Shown here in pieces: positions 28,194-36,717 of a stretch of 64,000 nt of DNA. This DNA is from Rhizobium skierniewicense (lineage in GTDB: Bacteria; Pseudomonadota; Alphaproteobacteria; Rhizobiales; Rhizobiaceae), in the NCBI RefSeq assembly GCF_014196515.1, contig NZ_JACIDV010000014.1, positions 1 through 64,000 on the forward strand, written 5' to 3'. Within the stretch, counting starts at the first letter, position 1; the number at the start of each line of letters is the position of its first letter. Below the pieces are notes generated by a model, which did no database searches, was not told where the DNA came from, and worked only from the letters and a program-made list of their open reading frames with translations. Both the position numbers and the translations under genes were made by a program.

Positions 28194-29018
28194 TTATTCC
28201 GAAGACTGTTCGCTCACCTTCATATCCCGCTCGTCGAATGCGCGCTTCAGGGCTTTCGTCATATCGCGCGTGGTCGCAAACCAGTTTTCACTGCGTGCCC
28301 AGTAGCGCAGCTTCACCGTGGAGCTGTCGTTGCTGACGGAATCGATGAAGGTGGTCGGGGCAGGGTCTAGAAGCACACGGCTTTCGGCGCGGGCGACGTC
28401 CATCAGCATGGCCTGGGCGTCGGTGGTGCTGTCACCTCTGGGCACGGTGACGCTCAGTTCGTGGCGACGCGATGGGAAGCGGCTGTAATTGGTAATGGGC
28501 ACGTTCCAGAGCGTGGCGTTGGGCGCAAGGCGATAAAGTCCTTCGCTTGTCTTCAATTCCGTGGCGAACAGGCCGATTTCAATCACCGTGCCCGAGACAG
28601 AGCTCGTCTCGATATATTCACCCACGCGAAACGGACGCAGCACCAGAAGCATGATGCCCGCCGCGATATTCTGAAGCGTGCCCTGGAGCGCAAGGCCCAC
28701 GGCAAGACCTGCAGCGCCAAGTGCTGCGAGAATGGACGCTGTCTGAACACCGAACTGGCCGAGCACCATGACCAGCACGAGAATAATAACAATGTAGCGA
28801 ACAGCGCCTGAAAAGAAACGCGCCAGCGTTTCATCGAAACCGCGAATGCGTGAAAGACCTTCATACGACCAGCGCTGCAACAGCATGGCTGCAATCCAGC
28901 CCACGATCAGCAGAAGAAGCGCGCCGACGATGGAAAATGAATATTGAACCATCAACGCGCTGGCCTGTCGAAGTGCCGCCTGAGAAGCAACGATAAGATC
29001 GGTAGCCTGCTGGTCCAT
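28194..29018 (-). CDS. Small-conductance mechanosensitive channel, MscS family
   Basis: A 274-aa channel that opens under membrane tension on hypo-osmotic shock. Three membrane helices fall at about 25-45, 60-80 and 88-120. The pore-lining TM3 has AALGAAGLAVGLALQGTLQN with the Gly/Ala packing of MscS, followed by the beta domain (RPFRVGEYIE). The start at 29018 has AGGGGCA upstream. Length matches E. coli MscS (286 aa). Confidence 0.93.
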   Translation of the reverse strand: MDQQATDLIVASQAALRQASALMVQYSFSIVGALLLLIVGWIAAMLLQRWSYEGLSRIRGFDETLARFFSGAVRYIVIILVLVMVLGQFGVQTASILAALGAAGLAVGLALQGTLQNIAAGIMLLVLRPFRVGEYIETSSVSGTVIEIGLFATELKTSEGLYRLAPNATLWNVPITNYSRFPSRRHELSVTVPRGDSTTDAQAMLMDVARAESRVLLDPAPTTFIDSVSNDSSTVKLRYWARSENWFATTRDMTKALKRAFDERDMKVSEQSSE

Positions 29019-29100
29019 AAAACTGCCCCTGTTCAAATTGTCTCAAATGTCATCTGTTTCGTAACGAGCGACAAGGAGGTGAGTTCCGGTTTTCGTGTGA

Positions 29101-29619
29101 TCAGGCAGAAAGCGGAAGAACGAAGGGCACGTTGCCGTCCGTATCGGCACCGCGTCCGATTCCTCTGATAGCGGCGGTCAGAGCGCCACCTCGACCCAGA
29201 AGCCGATCTCCGATTTCAATGATACGCGCGTTGGGCGTCGCATAGGGAGACACGCGACGAAGCCGTGTGGCCAGCGCCGCATCGTCCTGCTCCGGCTGGA
29301 CGGTCAGCGCGACGATGACGGCTGCGGCGGGAGAGCGGGAAACGCCCATCCAGCAATGGACCAGCAGCGGGGCCGATTGATCCCAACTGCGGGCAAACTC
29401 GATCAGTTGCTGAATGTGGACGTCATCCGGTGCAATCAGCTTGTCGGTGCCTTTGAACGTGATGTCGTTCATTTGCAGCGACAGATGGCGCTCGGCGGAA
29501 ATGATTGCGGGACGGTGAAACGCCTGCTCTTTGGCAATCAGCGTCACCATTTCCCGCGACTTGTGGCGCACGGCCATCTCGGCGATCCGGGAGAGGGGAG
29601 AGACGACGATGGCGGTCAT
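29101..29619 (-). CDS. Tyrosine-phosphatase-like protein (COG5350 type)
   Basis: A 172-aa protein with the dual-specificity phosphatase P loop LLVHCWMGVSRSPAAA (Cys nucleophile and Arg intact) and a possible general-acid Asp in IAPDDVHI. Size suits a stand-alone catalytic domain. Its start overlaps the stop of the HD gene by four bases, so the pair is translationally coupled. Substrates are unknown. Confidence 0.83.
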   Translation of the reverse strand: MTAIVVSPLSRIAEMAVRHKSREMVTLIAKEQAFHRPAIISAERHLSLQMNDITFKGTDKLIAPDDVHIQQLIEFARSWDQSAPLLVHCWMGVSRSPAAAVIVALTVQPEQDDAALATRLRRVSPYATPNARIIEIGDRLLGRGGALTAAIRGIGRGADTDGNVPFVLPLSA

Positions 29620-30227
29620 GGCTTGCCCTTTCGAAGCAATTCGATCGCGTCGAAGCGTGAGACGAATCGACTTTGGGCTTCGATTGCAGGCACAGGCTCG
29701 ATGTCGATCATGTCTTTGGTGATGCCCCTTGGCAGACCGAAGAACGTCCGTGCTTCCGCCATGGAGAAACCGGCAAGCTCCGTCGCTTCAAAGTAGGCGG
29801 CGACGGTGTCCGCTTTCTTGATGCGCTGTTTGAGATCGGCATTTGCATGGGGCGGAAGCGAAAACCGCAGGTGCACAGCCGACTCCAGCCGTTTCTCGAC
29901 GATTTTGTAGCCGCCACCGACCACGGATTTGAACGGAGAGATCATGTCACCGATGACATATTCAGGGCCATCATGCAGCAGCGCCATCAACATCTCATTC
30001 GGCGTGGCAGATGGGTTCATTCGAGAAAAAATGGTTTCAACGATCAGGCTATGCTGGGCAACGGAAAAGGCATGGTCACCCCGGGTCTGACCGTTCCACC
30101 GTGCCACACGCGCAAGGCCATGGGCAATATCGGCGAGCTCGATGTCAAGCGGTGAGGGATCCAGCAGGTCCAGCCGTCTGCCGGACAGCATGCGTTGCCA
30201 TGCGCGGGGTGTTTTCGAGATCGCCAC
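29616..30227 (-). CDS. HD-superfamily hydrolase (YfbR-like)
   Basis: A 203-aa HD protein: H52 in RGDHAFSVAQHS, HD in ALLHDGPEYVIGD, distal Asp in KKADTVAAYFEATE. This pattern matches the YfbR 5'-deoxynucleotidase-like group, so a nucleotide phosphatase role is plausible but not shown. It sits between the ygfZ-like gene (stop at 30230, two bases upstream) and the phosphatase gene (overlap), giving a three-gene operon. Confidence 0.84.
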   Translation of the reverse strand: MAISKTPRAWQRMLSGRRLDLLDPSPLDIELADIAHGLARVARWNGQTRGDHAFSVAQHSLIVETIFSRMNPSATPNEMLMALLHDGPEYVIGDMISPFKSVVGGGYKIVEKRLESAVHLRFSLPPHANADLKQRIKKADTVAAYFEATELAGFSMAEARTFFGLPRGITKDMIDIEPVPAIEAQSRFVSRFDAIELLRKGKP

Positions 30228-30229
30228 GT

Positions 30230-31078
30230 TCAGTCTTCCGCAGCGTTGGTCGGATCCACTGCGGGAAAGCTCAGCCCGCTCCAGGTCGGCAGCGCAACAG
30301 TCACGGGAACGCCCGAAACGGTCATATCGGTTCCCAATGCCATGGCGTCTGCCGCGCGATCGGTCCTGATGATGGCTAGACCTTGCGAACCGTGTACGGT
30401 ACCGAGGGTGCCGATGGATTTGCCACCGGCCGTGATATCCGTGCCGCTTGGCGGGAGTTCAGTCTCAGCCTTGACGATCACGACACGGCGGCGGGCTGTT
30501 CCGCGATGCTTCATGCGGGAGACGACCTCCTGTCCGACAAAGCAGCCCTTGTGGAAGGATACGCCATCATTCACGTCCATCAAAACGTCATGGGGGAACG
30601 CGTCGTTCAGCGCATAATCTGCGCCGGACACGGCTATCCCGTTCGAAACGCGCAATGCATCATAGGCAGCCGGGTCGCCTGAGGCAGAGGAACCCATCAA
30701 TCGATAGAGCTCGATGCCCGCCTTGGCGAAACGGCTGTCCCTGATCGCACCTGCCGGGGCGGTTTCGTTCCAGATGACGCTGACGCCCATCGTGTCGTCA
30801 GCCTTCAGCTCCACAGGCGCGCGCAGCTTGTACAGGGTCAGGCGTCGCAGCAACGCGTCCCTTTGATCTGCGCTTGTCTCCGCAACGAAGCTGTCGCCAT
30901 CCCGCCAGATCAAAAAATCAAACATGATCTTGCCTTGCGGCGTCAACAAAGCGCCAGCGCGGGCTTCGCCCTCCGGCAGCGATTCGAGATCGGGAGTAAT
31001 CAGGTTTTGCAGAAAATCCGTGGCTCCACTGCCGGAGACATGGATGAAGGCGCGGTCGGTCAAAAAGGCGGAAGACAT
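30230..31078 (-). CDS. ygfZ: Folate-binding protein YgfZ
   Basis: A 282-aa GcvT-like protein that helps maintain certain iron-sulfur enzymes with tetrahydrofolate. The family signature K-G-C-[FY]-x-G-Q-E is present as KGCFVGQEVVSR. The start at 31078 (MSSAFLTDRAFIHVSG) is favoured; an ATG four codons upstream is possible. The longer frame runs into a palindromic repeat and is unlikely to be coding. It leads the ygfZ-HD-phosphatase operon. Confidence 0.92.
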   Translation of the reverse strand: MSSAFLTDRAFIHVSGSGATDFLQNLITPDLESLPEGEARAGALLTPQGKIMFDFLIWRDGDSFVAETSADQRDALLRRLTLYKLRAPVELKADDTMGVSVIWNETAPAGAIRDSRFAKAGIELYRLMGSSASGDPAAYDALRVSNGIAVSGADYALNDAFPHDVLMDVNDGVSFHKGCFVGQEVVSRMKHRGTARRRVVIVKAETELPPSGTDITAGGKSIGTLGTVHGSQGLAIIRTDRAADAMALGTDMTVSGVPVTVALPTWSGLSFPAVDPTNAAED

Positions 31079-31089
31079 AGGCTCTACCA

Positions 31090-31109
31090 TTCGGGTTGGT
31101 TTACCCGAA
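31090..31109. promoter_or_regulatory. Inverted repeat before ygfZ
   Basis: Perfect 7-bp arms TTCGGGT (31090-31096) and ACCCGAA (31103-31109) with a 6-base spacer, located 12 bases upstream of the chosen ygfZ ATG. It could be an operator or an mRNA hairpin occluding the start. No known regulator is assigned. Confidence 0.35.
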
Positions 31110-31150
31110 CAGTTAAGGTCTTTGAGCGCCAACGGCAAGCGCGGTAACCT

Positions 31151-31183
31151 TAGAGCGTTTCCATTCAACAAGGAAACGCTCTA
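31151..31183. repeat. Palindromic intergenic repeat, copy 1
   Basis: Perfect 12-bp arms TAGAGCGTTTCC (31151-31162) and GGAAACGCTCTA (31172-31183), loop of nine bases. The last three bases form the stop codon of the next minus-strand gene. A diverged second copy lies at 34482-34514. It is REP-like and may also terminate transcription. Confidence 0.75.
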
Positions 31184-31933
31184 GTCACCGGCGGTGAAGA
31201 ATTTCCACTGGCCATCTGGCGAGATACCGATGCGGTAAAAACTGTAATTGCCATATTCCTGCATGTCGGCCAGATCACCTGCGGTGATGATGCGCAGCAG
31301 CTCGACCTTTTCCGTCGGCGTCAGCGTGGTCAGCGACTTTCCGGCGAAATAGGGGAAGACATACATCTCGTCTGGTGTCCCAGCGTCAATCTTTGCATAG
31401 CCCGTCGACAGGAGGTCGATGATGATGGCGAGCACTTCCAGCCCGTCTGGATCACCCGAAAAGCTTTTCAACGCCGCAATCGGATCGTTGCCGCTGTCGC
31501 CATCCACGCGCGCCTGGTTGGGGCCTGGATTGACGAGTGGGCGCAGCTTTTCGATGTCGCCTGTCGATGCCGCATCGATAATGAGTTGACGCAGCCGACG
31601 CACCGGCTCCGGTGCCTTGCCGATGTCGTGTTCAATCTGGGCGGAAATCTGCGGAGTCTCGGCCTGATCTGCGGCAGGCTGTTCACCCGAGGCTCGGTTT
31701 ACAAGCGGGTCTGGCATTGGAATGCCGTCTGAATCACCCTCGATGGCCTCGGGCTCGGACGCCTGTGGTTTTTCAGCGGGTTTTTCGCTTTCACTGGTCG
31801 CTGGATCCTGAACCTGTTTCAGTTCTGACAGCGCGTATGCGTTATGGGAAAAACCGACGGTGGCGAGCGTCAGGGACAGCATCAAGGACACGGCGGCGGA
31901 CGACCGCAAAAGCCCCTTGCGAGAGCAAGACAT
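31181..31933 (-). CDS. Secreted hypothetical protein
   Basis: A 250-aa protein with a signal peptide (1-34, ending AYA), an acidic Pro/Glu-rich linker (40-105) and a globular C-terminal part of about 140 residues (RRLRQLIIDAASTGDIEKLR through FFTAGD). I do not recognise a named family, but the layout is that of conserved Rhizobiales periplasmic proteins. GGAG lies upstream of the ATG. It is preceded 14 bases upstream by another hypothetical gene, with which it probably forms an operon. Confidence 0.75.
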   Translation of the reverse strand: MSCSRKGLLRSSAAVSLMLSLTLATVGFSHNAYALSELKQVQDPATSESEKPAEKPQASEPEAIEGDSDGIPMPDPLVNRASGEQPAADQAETPQISAQIEHDIGKAPEPVRRLRQLIIDAASTGDIEKLRPLVNPGPNQARVDGDSGNDPIAALKSFSGDPDGLEVLAIIIDLLSTGYAKIDAGTPDEMYVFPYFAGKSLTTLTPTEKVELLRIITAGDLADMQEYGNYSFYRIGISPDGQWKFFTAGD

Positions 31934-31947
31934 GACTGAACTCCAGC

Positions 31948-32205
31948 TTACTGAATGATGCGGTGGGGGGAGAATTCGCCCTCGAGCATGCGCTGGCGCA
32001 GCGATTCGAGCATCGCTTCCGCACCTGCTTCGCCGTGCATGCGAATGGTTTCGCGCATGGCAAGGGCAACAGCGGCATCTGCGATGATCTCAGGCTCGAT
32101 ACCGTCGGCCATGCCGTCGGCCCATGCTTCGTTCTGGTGTTCCAGAGCGACCTGCATTTTTTCATGCACGATCATATCGTGGATTTCGTTACGGCTTGTT
32201 TGCAT
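31948..32205 (-). CDS. Small hypothetical protein, 85 aa
   Basis: An 85-aa soluble, acidic, mostly helical protein (MQTSRNEIHDMIVHEKMQVA at the start). GAGGATGAAAG is a convincing ribosome site. No domain is recognised. It is the first gene of a likely operon with the secreted protein that follows. Confidence 0.68.
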   Translation of the reverse strand: MQTSRNEIHDMIVHEKMQVALEHQNEAWADGMADGIEPEIIADAAVALAMRETIRMHGEAGAEAMLESLRQRMLEGEFSPHRIIQ

Positions 32206-32309
32206 CTTTCATCCTCGACAGGCAGGCAACTCGTTACCACCCTGTTAACAACTCTAACAGTCTTTTATCAAAACGGCACGGGCTGCGACCAAAAGAGGTT
32301 AATAAACCT

Positions 32310-32744
32310 CTAATTTCCGAACCTCGACGCAATTTCCTGCGCCAGTGTTGCCCCTTCGATACGGTATTTCTCTTCCGCTGCAATCGCCGCCGGTGTGCAG
32401 GCAGTGTGTACGGCGGCAAATGTGCGATACCCACGATTGAACGCAGCGGTCATGCGTTGCTTGCGCTGCGGTTCGTTGGCGGTATCGGCAGCCAGAAGGT
32501 CGCTCATCGATTTGCGCCATTCCTCAGAACCCGTTGCGGGGCAGAGCGTGCGCAAATATTGAACGGCGCCCAGAATTTCGGACAGGCGCGCCATCTGATT
32601 ATCGTAGGGCGCGGGCTTTTCTTCTGGCGGCGGAGCGACGGACTTTACGGCCGGTTGCGCATCAGCTTGAGACGCCAGAGGCAACGCGGTGCCAAGGCCG
32701 AAAAGCACGGCGAGCCAGATACCTCGTTTCATCAGTTTACGCAT
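32310..32744 (-). CDS. TIGR02301-family secreted protein
   Basis: A 144-aa protein with a signal peptide (MRKLMKRGIWLAVLFGLG onwards, cleavage near ADA), a Pro-rich linker and a helical domain containing LSEILGAVQYLRTLC and FNRGYRTFAAVHTACT. The pattern matches the Rhizobiales TIGR02301 family, of unknown function. A start at 32732 (second Met) is also possible. It lies 50 bases after the Nudix gene on the same strand. Confidence 0.75.
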   Translation of the reverse strand: MRKLMKRGIWLAVLFGLGTALPLASQADAQPAVKSVAPPPEEKPAPYDNQMARLSEILGAVQYLRTLCPATGSEEWRKSMSDLLAADTANEPQRKQRMTAAFNRGYRTFAAVHTACTPAAIAAEEKYRIEGATLAQEIASRFGN

Positions 32745-32794
32745 GACCCGCCGTGACGTTGCAACATCTTGAGGGCAACTAGCCGCGATTCTGC

Positions 32795-33214
32795 TCAGCA
32801 TTGCAACGGGCCGAGTAAACGTTCCGCGCATTCGACCACGCTCTCGGGTGCAGGCAATCTGCGGATTTCCGCCAGTGTATACCACCCGGCCTCCGCGGCA
32901 TCGTCAGCCGCGAGCACGTCGGCTGCGCTATCGGCTTCCACCGTGTAGACCGACAGAAAAAAGTGACTGCTCAACCGTCCGTCAGCATCACGGCTGGGCA
33001 AATCATAAGTCGCGAAAAGCTGTGGATTGCGGGCAACGATCCCAGTCTCCTCCTCCAGTTCCCGCAAAGCGGTCTCCGCAGGCGTCTCTCCGGGCTCGCC
33101 GCGCCCGCCGGGAAAGGCGAACATATCCTGCGATGGCGGATTGATACGCCGCACCAGCAGCACACGATCACCACGTCGAACGATTGCGGAAGAGGCAGGT
33201 TGGGGCAGGGGCAT
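32795..33214 (-). CDS. Nudix hydrolase
   Basis: A 139-aa pyrophosphohydrolase. The complete Nudix box GGRGEPGETPAETALRELEEETGI follows the G-x5-E-x7-REUxEExGU rule. AAGGATATTTC precedes the ATG. Substrate is not readable; small ADP-ribose or ADP-sugar-type Nudix enzymes have similar size. It is followed by the TIGR02301 gene. Confidence 0.9.
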   Translation of the reverse strand: MPLPQPASSAIVRRGDRVLLVRRINPPSQDMFAFPGGRGEPGETPAETALRELEEETGIVARNPQLFATYDLPSRDADGRLSSHFFLSVYTVEADSAADVLAADDAAEAGWYTLAEIRRLPAPESVVECAERLLGPLQC

Positions 33215-33386
33215 GAAATATCCTTATACGATAGTTCCAATTATGCGCTCAACCTTGCAGGAAACGTGGCAACCGCCGCGATTGCCGAAAAAAGAGTGGT
33301 TAAAACGGTCTTTGCGTCATTTAGAGGCTTCACGACAGCACTGAGACACTATGATCGCGTGCCAGGAATCGACACGGACTATCCGA

Positions 33387-33710
33387 ATGAAACTCTATCT
33401 CGTCTTCGCGGCCGCAGCGCTTGCCGAAATTGCCGGGTGCTTTGCATTCTGGGCGTGGTTGCGTATGGAGAGGTCGATCGGATGGCTTGTGCCGGGCATG
33501 GTGTCGTTGGCGGCCTTTGCGTGGTTGTTGACGTTGGTCCCCACGGAAGCGGCGGGTCGGGCCTACGCTGCCTATGGCGGCATCTATATTGTCGCCTCGC
33601 TCATCTGGCTGTGGAGTGTCGAGGGACATGCGCCGGACCGCTGGGATGTGGCAGGCGGTGCGATTTGCCTCGCCGGTGCGTCACTTATTCTATTCGGACC
33701 CAGAGGTTAG
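33387..33710 (+). CDS. YnfA / UPF0060 membrane protein
   Basis: A 107-aa protein with four membrane helices, family opening [20 protein letters not shown] and later [18 protein letters not shown]. Length equals the family norm. The start at 33387 (MKLY) is chosen over one twelve codons upstream. Distantly related to small multidrug-resistance proteins; function is unproven. The SRAP gene follows after three bases. Confidence 0.9.
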   Translation: MKLYLVFAAAALAEIAGCFAFWAWLRMERSIGWLVPGMVSLAAFAWLLTLVPTEAAGRAYAAYGGIYIVASLIWLWSVEGHAPDRWDVAGGAICLAGASLILFGPRG

Positions 33711-33713
33711 GCC

Positions 33714-34475
33714 ATGTGCGGGCGCTTTGTCTTGAATTCAACGCCGGAAGATGTGGCGGAATATCTGGACCTGATCGGTCTGGAAGAGTTTCCGGCACGG
33801 TTTAATATCGCACCAACGCAGCCCATTCTCATCGTGCTGGAGGGCGCGCAGCCTCAACCCGGGAGCAATTTACCGAACCGGCAGGCGATGCTGGTGCGCT
33901 GGGGTTTTCTGCCGGGCTGGGTCAAAGACCCCAAGGAGTTTCCTCTGCTGATCAACGCCCGCTCCGAAACAGCCATTGAGAAAGCCTCGTTTCGCGCCGC
34001 GATTCGCCACAGACGGGTGCTGATACCCGCAACAGGTTTTTATGAATGGCACAGGCCATCGAAAGAACAGGGTGGACAATCGCAGGCCTATTACATCAAG
34101 CCCAAAAGGGGCGGTATCGTCGCCTTTGCCGGATTGATGGAAACATGGTCTTCGTCTGATGGCTCCGAAGTCGATACGGGTGCGTTTCTCACCACCTCCG
34201 CCAATCGCTCGATTGCGCGCATTCATGATCGCATGCCGGTGGTGATTGCGCCGGAGGATTTCAGTCGCTGGCTGGATTGCAAAACCCGGGAGCCACGCGA
34301 CGTCGTCGATCTGATGAAGGCGGCTGACGACGACTTTTTCGAGATGATCCCTGTTTCGGACAAGGTCAACAAGGTCGCCAATATCGGCGCCGACTTGCTG
34401 GAGCCGGTGGCCGTAGCGCCCATTCCCGCACCGAAAATCGAGCCTCCGGACGATGCGCAGATGTCACTGTTTTGA
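33714..34475 (+). CDS. SRAP-domain protein (YedK/HMCES type)
   Basis: A 253-aa protein that forms a DNA-protein crosslink with abasic sites in single-stranded DNA. The catalytic Cys2 follows the initiator Met (MCGRFVLN). NARSE supplies the Asn, ATGFYEWHR the Glu, and RIHDRMPV the His. GAGGTTAGGCC precedes the start. Cotranscription with ynfA is likely (three-base gap). Confidence 0.94.
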   Translation: MCGRFVLNSTPEDVAEYLDLIGLEEFPARFNIAPTQPILIVLEGAQPQPGSNLPNRQAMLVRWGFLPGWVKDPKEFPLLINARSETAIEKASFRAAIRHRRVLIPATGFYEWHRPSKEQGGQSQAYYIKPKRGGIVAFAGLMETWSSSDGSEVDTGAFLTTSANRSIARIHDRMPVVIAPEDFSRWLDCKTREPRDVVDLMKAADDDFFEMIPVSDKVNKVANIGADLLEPVAVAPIPAPKIEPPDDAQMSLF

Positions 34476-34481
34476 TCCAGT

Positions 34482-34514
34482 TAGAGCGTTTCCCTTAAAC
34501 GAGGAAGTGCTCTG
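34482..34514. repeat. Palindromic intergenic repeat, copy 2
   Basis: Arms TAGAGCGTTTCC (34482-34493) and GGAAGTGCTCTG (34503-34514), the right arm with two or three changes from the copy at 31151-31183. It lies just after the SRAP stop codon. Confidence 0.65.
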
Positions 34515-34522
34515 GAAACGCA

Positions 34523-34545
34523 AAACGGCGCATCATGCGCCGTTT
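34523..34545. terminator. Bidirectional hairpin between SRAP and the 44-aa gene
   Basis: Perfect 9-bp stem AAACGGCGC / GCGCCGTTT with loop ATCAT, placed between convergent genes. The trailing T content is modest on each strand. Confidence 0.65.
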
Positions 34546-34577
34546 GTTGTCTTATATCCCCTGATGCTGCCTGAAGA

Positions 34578-34712
34578 TCAGGCTACCTTTGGCTGAACCG
34601 GCTTGCGCGTCAGCATCATGGCTGCGGCGGCGACGGCCTTCAGACCGAGAGGTCGGTAGTGGCTGTTCAGGTCGGGCTTCGCAGCCGCTTCGGTCTTCTG
34701 TGTCTCGCTCAT
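34578..34712 (-). CDS. 44-aa hypothetical protein
   Basis: A 44-aa protein: acidic-basic start MSETQKTEAAAKPDLNSHYR, then an Ala-rich hydrophobic helix (LGLKAVAAAAMMLT) and a basic end RKPVQPKVA. GGAG eight bases upstream of the ATG at 34712 supports this start over a longer frame. It could be a small membrane-associated protein. No family is recognised. Confidence 0.6.
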   Translation of the reverse strand: MSETQKTEAAAKPDLNSHYRPLGLKAVAAAAMMLTRKPVQPKVA

Positions 34713-34893
34713 GTCTGTCTCCGGAGTTCCCCTTGAACGCGTCGATCTGACAGCGTTGCTGCAAACCTCTCTCATGGGAAATCGTGACAAATTCGAGGCA
34801 ATTTTAATCAATTGAAAATTGCACACTGCGACATTTCGTGTTCGACGCAGCACTGGAAAATGCCACAATGCTCCGCGCCGTTGTAATCGATCC

Positions 34894-35745
34894 CTAAAGG
34901 CCGCGATGGTCCAGCCCGTCACCATGGTCGTCCTCGATCGTCAAGGTACCGTAACGCTTGTGCCAGATGCGGGCGCTGAAGGGCAGGAAGACAAGATAGG
35001 CCAGAACCGTCAGGACGAGAATTTCCCAGGTGAAGCTCATCAGGAGCGCCACGTAGAGCACGACGATCAGGATGGCAGGCAAGACAAGATCGCGACGGAT
35101 GCGGCTTTCGGATTTGCCAGACCAGACGGGTAAACGGCTGATGAGCAAGTAGCCAATGAGCACGGTGTATGCGCTTGCGATATACGCGAAAGTCTTGCCC
35201 GGTTCGATGCCCATGAAGCCGAGATAAACCGGCAACAGCACCAGCATGGCACCCATCGGCGCAGGGACCCCGACGAAGAATTCGCTCTGCCAGGGTGCCT
35301 TGATCTCGCGTTCCGTCATGACATTGAAGCGCGCGAGGCGAAGACCCGCGGCGATGACGTAAATGAGGGCTGCGATCCAGCCGATGGAGCGGACATCGTC
35401 CAGAAGGTAGGCATAGACCACCAGCGCGGGGGCCACGCCGAAATTGACGATATCCGCCAGCGAATCCATCTGCGCGCCGAATTTCGACGTCGCCTTCATC
35501 ATCCGGGCAAGGCGACCATCGACACCATCCAGAAACGCCGCCAGCAGAACCATACCCACGGCAAGCTCGAACCGACCCTCGAATGCGAGCCTGACGCCGC
35601 TGAGACCAGCACAGATTGCAAGCACGGTGACAAGGTTGGGAATGACGAGGCGGAGCGGGATTTCGCGCAGGCGCGGGCCCCGTCCGGTGTCACTGCTGAT
35701 CTCATGCTTGCCGTTTGTCGTCGGCTCTGGCGTAGGCGTGTCCAT
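34894..35745 (-). CDS. pssA: CDP-diacylglycerol-serine O-phosphatidyltransferase
   Basis: A 283-aa inner-membrane enzyme making phosphatidylserine from CDP-diacylglycerol and serine. The CDP-alcohol phosphotransferase motif is complete: DGVDGRLAR, then G and D-x3-D in KFGAQMDSLAD. About eight membrane segments are visible. AGGAGACC precedes the start. It follows psd by 20 bases, so both steps to phosphatidylethanolamine are in one operon. Confidence 0.95.
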   Translation of the reverse strand: MDTPTPEPTTNGKHEISSDTGRGPRLREIPLRLVIPNLVTVLAICAGLSGVRLAFEGRFELAVGMVLLAAFLDGVDGRLARMMKATSKFGAQMDSLADIVNFGVAPALVVYAYLLDDVRSIGWIAALIYVIAAGLRLARFNVMTEREIKAPWQSEFFVGVPAPMGAMLVLLPVYLGFMGIEPGKTFAYIASAYTVLIGYLLISRLPVWSGKSESRIRRDLVLPAILIVVLYVALLMSFTWEILVLTVLAYLVFLPFSARIWHKRYGTLTIEDDHGDGLDHRGL

Positions 35746-35765
35746 GGCGCTGGTCTCCTGTTGTC

Positions 35766-36464
35766 TTAGCCGCGACGGCTGATGACCGGACCCTTGGCAG
35801 AGCCGAATTCCGCCAGAACCGTTTCACCGGCAATGGCCGTCTGGCCGATGGAGACGCGGGGCTGGAAGCCTTCCGGCAGGAAGATATCCAGGCGCGAACC
35901 GAAACGGATGAGGCCAAAACGTTCACCGGCATCAACAGGCTCGTTCGGCTTCACCCAGCAAACGATGCGGCGGGCGACCATGCCGGCGATCTGGACGACG
36001 CCGACCTTGCCATGCGCGGTTTCGATGACGAGACCATTGCGCTCGTTGTCTTCCGATGCCTTGTCCACTTCGGCGTTGAGAAACAGGCCGGGGCGGTAGG
36101 CAACATTGATGATGCGGCCACGAACAGGCGCACGGTTCACATGGCAGTTGAAAACATTCATGAACACCGAGATGCGGACCATGGGCTCCTTGCCGAGTTC
36201 CAGTTCCAATGGTGGAACCACGGTCTGGATGGCGGAAACCTTTCCGTCGGCAGGGCTGATGACGAGGTCGTCGTCCTGCGGTGTGACGCGTTCAGGGTCG
36301 CGGAAGAAGTAGGCGCACCAGGCAGTCAGCACGAGGCCAACCCAGAAGAGAGGTTCGGCTATCCAGCCAAGCACCAGGGATGCCACGAAGAAGGCGGCGA
36401 CGAAAACATAGCCTTCCTTGTGGACCGGCACGATGGTGTTGCGAATGGTGTCGAACAGGTTCAT
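35766..36464 (-). CDS. psd: Phosphatidylserine decarboxylase proenzyme
   Basis: A 232-aa proenzyme of the short (PSD-A) class. It self-cleaves between G189 and S190 in IRFGSRLD to give a pyruvoyl alpha chain, then converts phosphatidylserine to phosphatidylethanolamine at the inner membrane. The N-terminus has one or two membrane segments (18-52). [11 protein letters not shown] and the HVNRAPVRG segment are family hallmarks. First gene of psd-pssA. Confidence 0.96.
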   Translation of the reverse strand: MNLFDTIRNTIVPVHKEGYVFVAAFFVASLVLGWIAEPLFWVGLVLTAWCAYFFRDPERVTPQDDDLVISPADGKVSAIQTVVPPLELELGKEPMVRISVFMNVFNCHVNRAPVRGRIINVAYRPGLFLNAEVDKASEDNERNGLVIETAHGKVGVVQIAGMVARRIVCWVKPNEPVDAGERFGLIRFGSRLDIFLPEGFQPRVSIGQTAIAGETVLAEFGSAKGPVISRRG

Positions 36465-36717
36465 TGCTCTTTCGTCTCCGAGTTTATCTTTTCAGCATGC
36501 CAGTCTCGGCGCGATCGGGTTGATCAGCGTGCCCAAGTCCTTGGCCATCCTCTACAACGCCTTTCACCAAAACGGTCGATCGTTTCTGGCGTGACGTGCT
36601 GCATATAATCATTCGGCAGCCGATTTCACGGTCGCACGCGACAAAACACGCATTGGTGACTACAGGCAAATCGCCTGAACGGCAATATTTTCCAATGTTT
36701 GACCTGGGGTTATACCG

